DNA of 64,000 bases from Craterostigma plantagineum. Lineage: Eukaryota > Streptophyta > Magnoliopsida > Lamiales > Linderniaceae. The notes under the pieces are model-generated. The model was not told where the DNA came from and did no database searches. It saw only the letters and a list, made by a program, of their open reading frames with translations. The position numbers were made by a program, and so were the translations under genes. Positions 47,700 to 60,009 of this stretch are shown piece after piece. Each line of letters opens with the position of its first letter. Positions within the stretch are counted from its first letter, which is position 1. Location of the stretch: positions 434,001 to 498,000 of the forward strand of contig JAPQWV010000356.1 of assembly GCA_027422505.1 (NCBI GenBank), written 5' to 3'.

Positions 47700-48931
47700 A
47701 TCATTAACGATATTGTTTTATTAGATATTGATTAGATTGTATATAATAATACAATTATAATAGTGGAGTTTTAGTAGTTTAAATAGATGATTAAAAGTGT
47801 CGCCATAATATTTAATATGATTTTATACTTTATCTTTCTATTCTTTTTCTTAAACCAATGATATGATAATATTTTTATTTCTATAACAAAATGATAATAT
47901 TGTTTTACAATCAACTTATATTTAATGGGCTGATTTCCTAAACACATACGGCCCGATAAAGCCTAATATTGAAAATTTAGAACTTGGCATTTTTTATACT
48001 TATATTTTAGTTTTTACCCTTCTCACAAAATGGGTCGGTTCGGTCCGGGCCGGGTCGAACCAATAAAGCAGATAAAGCATATCCATCGATCAGGACATTC
48101 CAAACAGGCCCTTAAATAACGACTTCGATTATATAGGGTTTAACAAGTACAGTTCAGCATCAGTTGAAGAGGAGCACTGAAGAAAACAAAAATCATTGGT
48201 ATTCATAAAGTGGTTGATTTCTCCTGCATATTTCGTTCGAGAACTCAGGGTAATTTCGTTTGGAATCTAGTACTGGTTTTAGCGAATTGAGCATATGTGG
48301 TTACTTTCGATTGGTTATTGCTGTTTTCCGATTGGGATTAGGTTTTCCACTCGATCGATGTCGTGCTTTTTTTAGCTTTGTGCGTGAACATTGGCTCAGT
48401 TCTGTGAAGTTTTTAGTGTAACTCAGTTGGCATTCTCTCATGTTCATGCTTCTTGTTTTAATTCATATTTTTTTTTTCAGATGGTTTCTTCTTCTTTGGT
48501 ATTAGGTTTTTTTTTTTTTTTTCTTGAGTAGTTAGATTTTCCATTTACGTTTAAATTTTTAGTTTTTTGTTGTTCAATGCAGCTTGTTAGCTTCTTTCCG
48601 TGTCTTGAAATTTTTCTTATTGTTGGCCTGACTCTGATGAGTAATGTCTTTATGAATCTGCAATCTAGGTCTTGGGAAGATATTTCAGCCTTTATGTTGT
48701 TTGTTTAGTTTAATCTATTTCTCGTCATTAAGTTGATACCATAATTTGCTAAGAGTTTGGCTTTTCCTTTCTTTCGTTCCATGGCAGCAATGTTCGTTGA
48801 AAATAGCGAGACATGAAATTTTTTGATGTATTAGTGCTTTCTTGATTTCAATTTGGCCTAACTTCACAGGGACTTGGATCTTCTTTGTATTTGAACTTTA
48901 TCTTTAGCAAGCTCTTGTAGAGTCTTGCAAG
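47700..48931 (+). promoter_or_regulatory. CAND1 promoter and 5' UTR
   Basis: AT-rich to about 47930, then GGGCTG and GGCCCGATAAAGCC motifs. A telo-box-like TAGGGTTT lies near 48136-48143 close to the expected transcription start. The leader probably spans about 48140-48247 and 48908-48931, with an intron whose acceptor is TCTTTAG at 48901-48907. Confidence 0.5.
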
Positions 48932-51900
48932 ATGGCAAACTTGACTTTGACTGGGATACTTGAAAAGGTAATCCTTGATGTTTTGCCCTCTTTTCTCATA
49001 TATTATTTTTGGCATTCCTTACTTCATCAGAGAATGAATTTCATTTACCTTGTGTAATACAGATGACGGGGAAGGATAAGGATTTCAGATATATGGCAAC
49101 TTCTGATTTGCTTAATGAATTGAACAAAGAGGGCTTCAAAATTGATTATGATCTCGAAGGGAAATTGTCAAATAGTATCATTCAGCAGCTTGATGATGCA
49201 GCTGGTGATGTCTCTGGGTTGGCTGTGAAATGGTGTGCTCTTGCTTTTTTTGAGTCTACTGTATCTTATTTTTTGTTTTGTTTATCCAGTCAGCTGTTGT
49301 TTTGTTTTTCGCGATTTCTCCCTATGATAAACACGATAAAGCGATGGAAGTTTCTTTTCCTATGCGCTATCACATAGTCATTAATTTCCAATTGCATTTG
49401 CACGCCTAAACTGCTGCTTTAATTGAATATATTCAATGTCGTTGTATTGCATTGAATGTTCTATTAGTTCTGGCAAGTTTATTGATTATTTAAGGACTTG
49501 GACCGAATTGCAGATGTCAGTTGAATTTAAATTATGTTTTGTTGAGTTTTGTGTATCTTAGACTACGAACATGTACAAATGCATACTTTCTGAAAGATTG
49601 GGTGCGACTTCTTTTGCATTAACTTTTTTCATGGAAAAGTTTTCAAGTCTAATATGTCATGTCATCAGTCAATTGAAAACATAATTTATGTAAAATGTCC
49701 GAGTACTTTGTGCTTAGGTGCCACCTTTTTATTTTGAATCCTGAAATTCAGTGTATTGTTCATAGCCCATAATATCGTGTTCACTTTCTTATCTTAGTTT
49801 TTTTCTCTTTGGTATGATGTAGTCTTGGTCCATTAGTGAAGAAAATTCGTGAGCAGCAGGTTCTTTACATGACTGATAAGCTTTGTGATAAATTGCTTAA
49901 TGGGAAAGGACAAAATCGTGACATTACCAGCATTGCCCTGAAGACAATTGTTGCTGAGGTTCCAAACAACAATGTAGCACAGTCTGTTCTTGTATCCATT
50001 TGTCCAAAATTAATAACAGGAATTACTGGTCAGGTCAGTCCACTTCCTTGGTGAAAATTTAAGTGTTATTGATTGAATTCTGTACATTATTTGCTGATAA
50101 ATCAGCCTGGAGGGCCACGGTCCTGTCTGTTCTGCAAAATAATTGTAATCTAAAAGTTGCTCATTCTCCGCATGATTATATTATACTGCCTTTTTTCTTG
50201 TCATATTTCCCCGTAACTCTCTTTATTTTGGAAGTTTTTAGCCAAAATCACACATGTGTAGTTTGCCTTAAGATGATCGTGGTACTAATTTTTTTACTCA
50301 ATTTGTTTGTTCCATAGGGAATGAGCACTGATATCAAATGTGAATGCCTTGATATCCTTTGTGATGTTCTTCACAAATATGGCAATCTAGTTGTCTCAGA
50401 TCATGATCGGTTATTAAATGCATTGTTACCTCAATTGAGCCCCAATCAAGCTAGTATCAGGAAGAAGGCGGTCGCATGCATTGGTAGTAACCGAATTAGT
50501 AATACCGTACCGTGAAACACTCTTGTTTTTCCTTTCATGTTGCCAGCTGCAAATTTTCACTGGGATTGATTTATTGTAAACTTCTTTGCAAATTGCAGCA
50601 TCCCTTGCTTCATGCCTTTCAGATGACTTGCTCGAGAAGGCTACAGTTGAAATTGTTCAGCTTTTGAGAATGAAAGCAACAAAATCTGAGATTACACGTA
50701 CAAACATTCAGATGATCGGGGCTTTAAGGCAAGTAGTAAATTTTTTATAATAATTATGAATTCTGCGTATCTGTAGAACAGCTAGGTAAACATATTATGT
50801 GACAAACTTTGGAATTGTCTGTTTTTCTAGACCAATTGCTGTTCTTTCCCTTGTGATCATAATATTTTTGTTATTAGTCCATAGCCTATTCCAATTGATT
50901 AACTTGTTTTAGTTAATCTCCAATGATTATTGTTGAGTGACCACTTTTTCTAAAAGGTTAACTTTTAAGGGAGTGTATCACTTTTTTAATCTTATATATC
51001 ATATTTCCAACACACCCCTTTTATTATCTAGTCTTAGACGTGTAGTTCTCTTAAATGGGTGATCGTGAGGATTCGTACCCAGGACCTCTAGTCTCTGCGC
51101 TCTGATACCATGTTGAGTGATCACTTTTCCAAAAAGGTTAACTGTTAACCTTTAAGGGAGTGTCACTTTTTAATCTTATATATTATATTTCCAACAATTA
51201 TATCCCATCTTACTGGCTTCCAGTGAAGTCGTTGGACATTTTTAAGATATGTGCCAATTGAAATGATATCAATGCCCTTCACTGTTGACACATGATTTTT
51301 AAATTATTCAGCCGTGCTGTTGGTTATCGTTTTGGTCCATACCTTGGGGACACGGTGCCAATTCTGATTGACTATTGCAATAATGCATCCGAAAATGATG
51401 AAGAGCTTTGCGAGTACAGCTTACAGGTGCTTAATTTCTTATGATGAGTTCTCCAAGTTTTCAAGATGGATATTATCATCGGAGCTTACTCTTGCTTTTC
51501 ACATGAAGTTCCAATTATTGATTTCCCCCCTGAAAAGTTTCTGTTCTAATGCAGGCATTGGAGAGCTTTTTACTGAGGTGTCCGGGGGATATCTCTTCTT
51601 TTTGTGATCAAATTTTACATCTCACTTTGGAGTTTATTAGCTATGATCCAAATTTCTCTGATAACATGGACGAAGACACAGATAATGAGAGTTATGCAGA
51701 GGAGGATGATGAGTATGCATTAATTTTTACTTCATTTTCATTGTTATCCGGTAATGCACGCAAGATAGTTGATTATGTAAAATTAATGGATTGCAGTGAG
51801 AGTGCTAATGATTACACAGATGATGAAGATGCCAGTTGGAAAGTTCGGAGAGCTTCTGCCAAATGCTTGTCTGCTTTGATTGTTTCTCGCCCTGAGATGC

Positions 51901-54900
51901 TTTCAAAACTATATGAGGAGGTATTTACTGGGTGGTTCTGCATAATTACGGTTCTAAAAACTTGTTTACTCTGTTATTCATTGTGGCCTTGCTATTACTG
52001 CCTCCGTGTTCTGTTCTTCCTTTATTAACTAATTTCCCTTGTTTAACAATCATGTTGGGGCTCCATTTCCTTATCAGGCTTGTCCAAAGTTGATTGATAG
52101 GTTTAAAGAAAGAGAAGAAAATGTCAAGGTATAAAGAAGCGACCAATTTATTTCTAGAATTATAATATATCCCCGGTTCGTTATCAAACTTGGTTTTTTT
52201 TACTACTTATCTGCAGATTGACATTTTCAGTACATTCATTGAGTTACTTAAGCAAACAGGAAATGTCACGAAAGGACAGACAAACTTAGACGAATCAAGG
52301 CAAGTTTCTTTTCGTACAATAACTTTCAGATTTTCGTCTAGGTTACTGCTGCATTTAATATTGCGCGTGATCGTGTATTGTAGTCCAGTCAAATAGGATG
52401 ATGTTTAATCAGATGCAGATATTGGGAGTTACTCATTTAATCATAAAAAAAATATTGTGATAAATCACTTTTTTTTTTTTTTTGCATTTAGCTTTTAAAA
52501 GTTTTCTGCTTTTTAATGTGATTATCATCCAGATAGGACATGTTATTGTTATCCATTGGCTTTGAAAGTTTTGTGACTGCTTATTAAACATCTGGAAGGT
52601 CATCAAATAGCTAATCCTTTTCTTTAGCTTATATTGTCTCTGCGACAAACTTGGTAATTAGAATGAAGTAGCCTCTTTGTGGGCCAATGGAAATCACGAT
52701 ATTTCAAATTGTCACTTATTTCCTCCGAAAGATAGAAAGTAGATCTATAACTCAAAATAAATTGTACTTACGTTTGCATCATGTGTTTCCCTTTTTATAC
52801 TTCCGTTGAGATAATCTTCTAGTTTTTCATGTTATATTAGAATTATTAATTTGCTATGGCATGATAAGCAAAAAAAGAATCCTATTTCTGGAAGATCATG
52901 AATGGCCATTCTATGTACGTCCTATTCTCTTATATTATTCAGTCCCAAGTACCTACTGAAGCTAGAGGTGCCGAAGATTGTTCGATCTGTAAATAGACAG
53001 CTCCGTGAGAAATCTATCAAGGCAAAGGTAGAATGAGTATTACGGTAAATTTTAGTAGATTTAATTTCAATCTTTTAGAACTCTTACAATTTTATCATGG
53101 TAACAGGTCGGGGCATTCTCTGTTCTGAAAGAGCTGGTAAGTGTTTTGCCTGATTGCCTTGCAGACCATGTTGGGTCTCTTACTCCTGGAATTGAGAAAG
53201 CTCTTTCTGTAAGTTATGCTCCTCATTAGGCATTTCACATTTCCTGGTTTTCTTATATTTAGATTTTCCCTCTATCATGTTCCCTCCTATTTTATCAATT
53301 TTCAGGACAAATCGTCTACATCAAATCTGAAAATTGAGGCGCTTGTGTTTTCAAGATTGGTGTTGGCCTCTCATGCACCTTCTGTTTTTCATCCTTGCAT
53401 AAAGGTAATGTCCTGTTTGCTCAAGATTTCAACTTACACAGCTTTGGCATGATCCTGTTATTGATTGTTTGCTTCATTGTTCCAGATGATTTCTGAGTCT
53501 ATAATATCTGCGGTCGGTGAGCGATATTACAAAGTTAAAGCAGAGGCTTTAAGAGCATGCGGAGAACTCGTCCGCGTGGTGCGACCATCTATTGAGGTCT
53601 TCTGCTTCCTTTATATTTTGTCGGTTTCTACGTGTTGCGATGTCCTGTTGTAGAACTAATGCAATTTTGTTTGCCAGGGTAACGGTTTTGATTTCACACC
53701 CTATGTCCATCCTATCTACAATGCTGTCATGATTTGTTTGACAAACCAAGATCAAGATCAGGTTTTAGTTGTGCACCCTCAAACTCTCTGTTCGCACTTC
53801 TCTTTCTCGCTCTTATCCCTTCTGCTTATTTTCACAGGAGGTGAAAGAATGTGCTATTTCTTGCATGGGACTTGTAGTTTCGACATTTGGTGATCATCTT
53901 GGAGGGGAATTGCCTTCTTGCCTTCCTGTTTTAGTTGATAGAATGGGCAATGAGATAACTCGGCTTACAGCAGTGAAGGTTCTTAATCTATACTTTGTAA
54001 TCCTTAGCCAGTCATGGTTACTTTTGCTGGTATAAAGCATGTCTCAGACATTAGTGAATGGGGTTGATATTGGCTAGAGTTAACCAATGGGAAAGGGAGT
54101 ACATCGCTAAACATCAATGGTTAACTGCAAATGAGAATGAGGACTGTAAAAAATTAAAAAGAATGTCTACCTTGGACTTATCATCTGGCGTTTTAACACG
54201 CCATGATCAACTATTGATTAGGATCAGTGTCCTTTGTATTACCTTACCTAGTTTGTGTTTCTGTAGGATTCAGTAGATTATTCATCAATTTTATAGAGGC
54301 TTGGGGTTTGATAGGCTGGCCTGAGTTAGCAGTTGCTGGAATAGTTTGTCATATCATTTATTTGGTTAGTTGTAGATGAGATCTCCTAACTTTGACTGAG
54401 GAAAGTTGATGAGTCAATTTCTTGAATACCCACACAAATTCATGTGTGCATTTCCGCATTGTGGTAGTAGTTGCAGACAAATTATTTGGGTATTGTATGA
54501 GTGAGGGAGATGAGGGATGACTATTTAACAATGTTCGTGCTGCTTTTAGTCAGTGGGTAGGATTGAACTTTGTTATGTTTATCATTACTTATTTTGATAA
54601 TATCTTTAGTAAAGTTTATGATTACTTATCTTTTCTTCTAGGCTTTTGCTGTCATTTCCAGTTCTCCACTGCACCTTGATCTCTCTTGTGTTTTAGAGAA
54701 TGTAATTTCAGAGTTGACTGCATTCTTGCGAAAAGTAAGACCATTTTCTTTTCTACTTGGGTTGAATTTAACCATTCATTTGTTATATATTTATTTGAAA
54801 GCTACTTATTACTTTTTCTGGATCGTAGGCCAATCGAGCACTGAGGCAAGCAACACTTGGCACACTGACAACATTAATTGTCGGTTATGGTGACAAAATT

Positions 54901-57900
54901 GGTTCTGCTGCTTATGATGTGATTGTTGTTGAACTTTCGACTCTGATAAGGTTATAAAACTCTCACCATCTACATATCCATTTACCAAATTTACTCAACG
55001 AAACAATTGCAATTTGTTGTTCATGGAATGCCACTGATAAGGATCGGCAAACATGTTGATTTGAATAACTTGTCTTTTCAGTGACTCGGACTTGCACATG
55101 GCATCTTTAGCGCTGGAATTATGTAGCACCCTGATGTCGGACAGAAGATCTGGTCCTAATGTTGGTATAACTGTCAGAGACAAAGTTCTGCCTCAAGCAC
55201 TTACGTTGATTAGAAGCTCATTGCTCCAGGGGCAGGCCCTTTTGGTAGTGCATTTATTCTATAGTGGTTATCTAACAATGCACTAGTCATACCTTTTCAA
55301 TTCCATATGACCCCATCACTGCAAACACAGGCGGCACAAAACTTCTATTGCGCCCTCATTTACTCGGGGAACACAAGCTTTGACGATCTGCTGAACTCTC
55401 TTCTTGGAACTGCTAAATCCTCTCAATCCGGTGCTGTTGCAAAGCAGGCACTATTCTCCATTGCTCGATGTGTTGCTGTTCTGTGCCTTGCATCAGGGGA
55501 CCAGAAGTGCTCCTCTACTGTAAACATGCTTACAGATATCCTGAAAAATGATGGCACCGATTCGGTATATGAACTTATAATTTCCATATCTTTAATTTGA
55601 ACTTGAATGCTGTAATGCCATGTCAAGTTATATTCTGTCGTTTTATGTGTTCATGCTATCTAAAGCTCCATGGATGCCAATGATTGCTCTATCTATTTTA
55701 TTAACTAATTTAGAAAATGGGTCAAGGTACTGTGGTTTGTTTTCAAAAGTTCATCTAGCACTTCTCTTAATTGAGTCTATCTGCATTTTCTTTCTGTAAA
55801 TTCATATCGTGATTGTTATTATCCCTTTTACCTGCCTTATTTATTATTTAGGAAGATGCCTTCGAATTATTAGGAGTCGCATTGCTTTCCGTTATTAGAG
55901 GGTGGCATATGCTTATTATTTTATATGTGTTATAGCTTTGTGTTGTACTTCCATTACCCTCTGTACTTTTTATAGGCCAAACAGCACCTCGCTTTGCTAT
56001 GTTTGGGAGAGATAGGCAGGAGAAAAGATTTAAGTTCTCACAATCAGATTGAAAGTATTATTATCGAGTCCTTCCAATCCCCTTTTGAGGAAATAAAGTC
56101 AGCAGCTTCTTATGCCCTAGGAAATATTGCCGTCGGCAATCTATCCAAGTATTTGCCTTTTATCCTGGATAAAATTGATAATCAGCAAAAGAAGCAATAT
56201 CTGTTGCTCCATTCTTTGAAAGAGGTCAATCCCATTTGTAGATACAAAACTAATTATAACATTTTAAAGCAATTAAGTGAAATTTGCATTCACTTTTTCC
56301 TACAGGTCATTGTGCGTCAATCGGTTGATAAAGCTGAGTTTGATGATTCTAGTGTTGAGAAGATCACTAAATTGTTGTTTAGCCATTGTGAAAGTGAGGA
56401 AGAGGGTGTTCGAAATGTGGTGGCTGAGTGTTTGGGGAAAATTGCTCTCATCGAGCCTGTGAAGCTTGTTCCTGCACTCAAGGTACATCTAAAGACAATA
56501 GTTTGTTCTATCTCATCACTGCATAATTCATTTTGCAACACTCCTATGAACTGAATAATATGATTGGCATCTAATTGTAGGAGAGGACCTCAAGTCCTGC
56601 TGCATTCACTCGAGCAACTGTTGTAATTGCGGTCAAATATTCTGTAGTTGAGAGACCAGAAAAAATAGATGAAATTTTATACCCTGAGATTTCATCATTT
56701 ATGATGCTTATCAAAGATCACGACCGGGTAACTTTCAGATATTTGTATTACATTGTTTCCAATCTCATTAAAAATACCAGGATTTCTCTTGTAACAGTAA
56801 ACATCATCCCCTATATTTGGATTCGAATTGTACCGGTATATCGTGTTTTCAGTTATCACGCACGATCACGGTCTGATATCATTGATCTTGACTTTCATTG
56901 TTATACGGTTTTCTGGTGGATGTACAGCATGTGAGGCGTGCGGCTGTGCTGGCCTTGAACACGGCAGCTCATAATAAGCCAAACTTGATAAAAGCGTTGC
57001 TTCCAAAGATATTGCCACTTCTTTACGATCAAACTGTAGTGAAGGTAACTATTGTCATTGTTGCAGTCAACTTTTGAGCCAGCTTGAATTTGTATAGTCT
57101 TGTTTTTGTTCATTTAAGTTCAATGTTTCCAGTTATGCTTAGTGTTCCTTGGATAAACGTTTATGGATAATAAATGTTATAACCTAACTTGCCCATAAAA
57201 CCTTTCTCTAATGCTAGTGTGTGTGCATCAGTTGGAGAGAGTTTGTTAGCTACATTGAATTACACTCCACAAATTTTCCTCATTTATGTGCTGTACATTG
57301 TTATAGCTCCCTTAATTCCATGTTATTACCAGAGTGTGGTGTGGTAGCTCACAGCAATATTTCATGTTTGCTGATTCCATATATCTGTATATGTTTATTG
57401 ACATGGTTACTGTCCTTAATTGTCTCTTGACAGAAAGAATTGATTAGAACTGTGGATCTTGGTCCCTTCAAGCACACCGTAGATGATGGCCTAGAACTAA
57501 GAAAAGCCGCGTTCGAATGCGTGGATACATTGTTGGACAGTTGTCTTGATCAAATGAATCCCTCTTCTTTCATCGTGCCGCACCTTTTATCTGGACTAGA
57601 TGGTAAGTCAAACATATTAAATTTCAGTCATGGTTTTTCTTGCAAGCATCTTAAACTTGAGACAACTTACCACTTTCCACCATTTTTTAGATCATTACGA
57701 CGTCAAAATGCCTTGTCATCTCATCCTCTCAAAATTAGCTGAAAAGTGCCCATCTGCTGTATTGGCAGGTAAATTCGTGTTGGGATATTATAACTGTGAC
57801 TATTATTGAGCGAAGAAGTATTAATCTAAAAATTTTATTGCAATTTTCAGTATTGGATTCCTTGGTAGATCCTATTCAGAGAACAATAAACTTTAGGCCC

Positions 57901-58244
57901 AAACAAGATGCCGTGAAGCAAGAAGTTGACCGAAATGAAGACATGATACGTAGTGCTCTTCGAGCCATCGCATCATTGCACCGTATAAGGTATATCCCCA
58001 TTTCTATATTCTGTGTACTATATATATTATTCATTTATGAGAACCATTAGTGAAGTTATATAGAGTCCTCCTTTGATATGGTTTTTATATATTGGGAAAT
58101 ATTTTTATTGATATTTTGATCTGTTTCTACGTGTCTTGCATCTGCAGCGGGGGAGATTGTACTCACAAGTTCAAGAACCTTATGAATGACATTGCCAAAT
58201 CTCCGACATTATCAGAAAAATACCATTCCATCAGAAACGAATGA
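48932..58244 (+). CDS. CAND1: CAND1, cullin-associated NEDD8-dissociated protein 1
   Basis: CAND1 binds CUL1-RBX1 that lacks NEDD8 and swaps substrate adaptors of SCF ubiquitin ligases, which matters for auxin signalling. The gene has 28 coding exons: 48932-48967, 49063-49232, 49823-50033, 50318-50483, 50599-50728, 51312-51426, 51555-51712, 51797-51920, 52078-52128, 52217-52299, 52943-53027, 53107-53208, 53306-53404, 53486-53596, 53678-53761, 53838-53978, 54642-54734, 54829-54950, 55082-55244, 55331-55564, 55976-56224, 56306-56482, 56581-56727, 56928-57044, 57434-57602, 57691-57768, 57851-57989, 58148-58244. All phases agree, giving 1216 residues, the family length. It starts MANLTLTGILEKMTGKDKDFR, is HEAT-repeat protein throughout, has an acidic loop near 311-338, and ends in the TIP120 region. 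Introns 5 and 10 use GC donors. Intron 5 holds a TRIM. No lesion was seen. Confidence 0.96.
50931..51196 (-). mobile_element. TRIM retrotransposon in CAND1 intron 5
   Basis: A 266-bp element with terminal direct repeats of 82 bp (50931-51012) and 86 bp (51111-51196), both TGTTGAGTGA...CCAACA, and a perfect 5-bp duplication ATTAT (50926-50930 and 51197-51201). On the minus strand the primer site TGGTATCAGAGC follows the 5' LTR, and a purine run AAAAGGGGTG precedes the 3' LTR. The interior of about 98 bp is non-coding. Confidence 0.92.
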
Positions 58245-60009
58245 AGTGGTTTGTTTTATAATTACATACCTTTCATCTGAGGCTATAAAACTTATAATTG
58301 TCAAAAGTTTGATGTTATCATGAGATTGTATATTGGGTGACATTTTGTGACAGCTAGGTTTTGTCTTAATGATGCGAAGCTAAACATTCAAAATAGCATC
58401 GAATCATTATGTTTGCTTTTCTTAAGCGCGTTTACTTCTATTAAAAAACCAAGAAATTGTTTTGGGTTTATTTTTTTCGCAATCAACATTCAGAAATATT
58501 GGATAAATGGTTATGGGCAGATATCCCACCTTGGAAAAAAAAAGAGGTGGAATGTTCCAACTTTGGGAAAACATGGCCATTCATTACACTTACCTCAGCA
58601 AATAAAACCGTCTAAGTCTAATAGCATCTTGAGGGGAGTATAAACTGCTATTTGTAAAATAGTTCGTTTTTTACAATGTACCCTTTATATTTTGATTTAC
58701 TACAATTTAATCCTTCGTTTTAAAATTTTATTTTTTAAATAATTGAATTAATAATATAACTATAAAATGACATATATTTGCATATTCATAGAATGTGCTA
58801 AATATACTACTAATACATTATTCCAGGAAGGAAATAAATAACAAATAGGAGCAAGATTTTGGGCTATTCTTTCGCTTTAGAATGCTCCACATAGTAATAT
58901 GGGTTTGAGTTGGCTACCTAATCCATATTAGAGAAAAGCAGGATACGGACTGTCATGTGCTGCCACGTCAGCATCACAAATGTCAATTACCAGTTTGCCC
59001 TCCTAACAAGGTGAATTATCTTCCAAGACTGTTCAGATCCTACCATTATCTTCCAAGACTGTTCAGATTCATTTGTTTATGTACGTTGAATTAAAAGGAA
59101 TATCATAGATAGAACGACGCACTCTATTCTAGCTAGGGTTTTCTTTGGTCTTTATTCCAATATTTAAGCTCATCAACTCCTCACTCTTGCAACTTCTCTC
59201 TTACAGTCGTTGTCAGGACAATTTAACAAAAGGGAGTCCTTTTTATCCCTTTTAAAAAAAAGGGACTTGACTTTGGTCAATAAAAAAGGGAGTGAGTTTA
59301 ATTAAAACACTAAATATTAACAGTTAACTAAATTAATCATTAAATATATCTTTTTTTAATATAAAACAAATTCTAACCGAACCAATCAACGGAAAAACAG
59401 AAATCGAGCCAAAAAAACAAGCAAACACCGAAGCATCCAACGAATTTCCACTACTAGATCCGGAACACCCAAGACCCAAGAATTTTGATTTTGTTCTTCA
59501 AACACGGTAAGTGGCATTTCGATTTTCGCAATTCGTTAAACTGAGTCATTTCGGGCATTGCAAATTTTGTTCATTTTAACCAGATTTTACGTTTCGAGTA
59601 TCGGGAATTTGATTTTCGCGTCATTGGGTAGTTGTTGTTAGCATTTTTACGGTCGATCCGTATGAAAAATGCCGTTTTCCGATTATCTGAATAAATTATT
59701 CGAGTTTATTTTGTTCGGAAAGGCTGTTCGAATAATTATTTTTCAACATATTTCAATTCGAATCAATTAATCGAAACCGCAACTTATTCGAGTAAGTTAT
59801 TCGAGTTTTCTTTGTTCCAAAAGTTTGTTTGAATATGTGTTTTTTAATCATTGGAGTGGCTCGATGTATGTACTAGATTAGTAATTCGAACATTCTTTTC
59901 GAGTGATCTGAAAACTCGGATAGACAACTCGAATAATTTTTTTTTTCGAGTGTAGAATTTATTCGAATAGTTCATTTGTTTTAAAATTCGAGTTTATTTA
60001 TATGCAGGT
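58245..60009. other. CAND1 3' flank and spacer
   Basis: The 3' UTR of CAND1 probably covers the first few hundred bases. A 30-bp tandem duplication (TTATCTTCCAAGACTGTTCA twice) lies at about 59010-59070. Near 59230-59300 there are repeated AAAAGGGA words that could belong to the end of the following MULE, but no matching right end was found. Confidence 0.45.
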
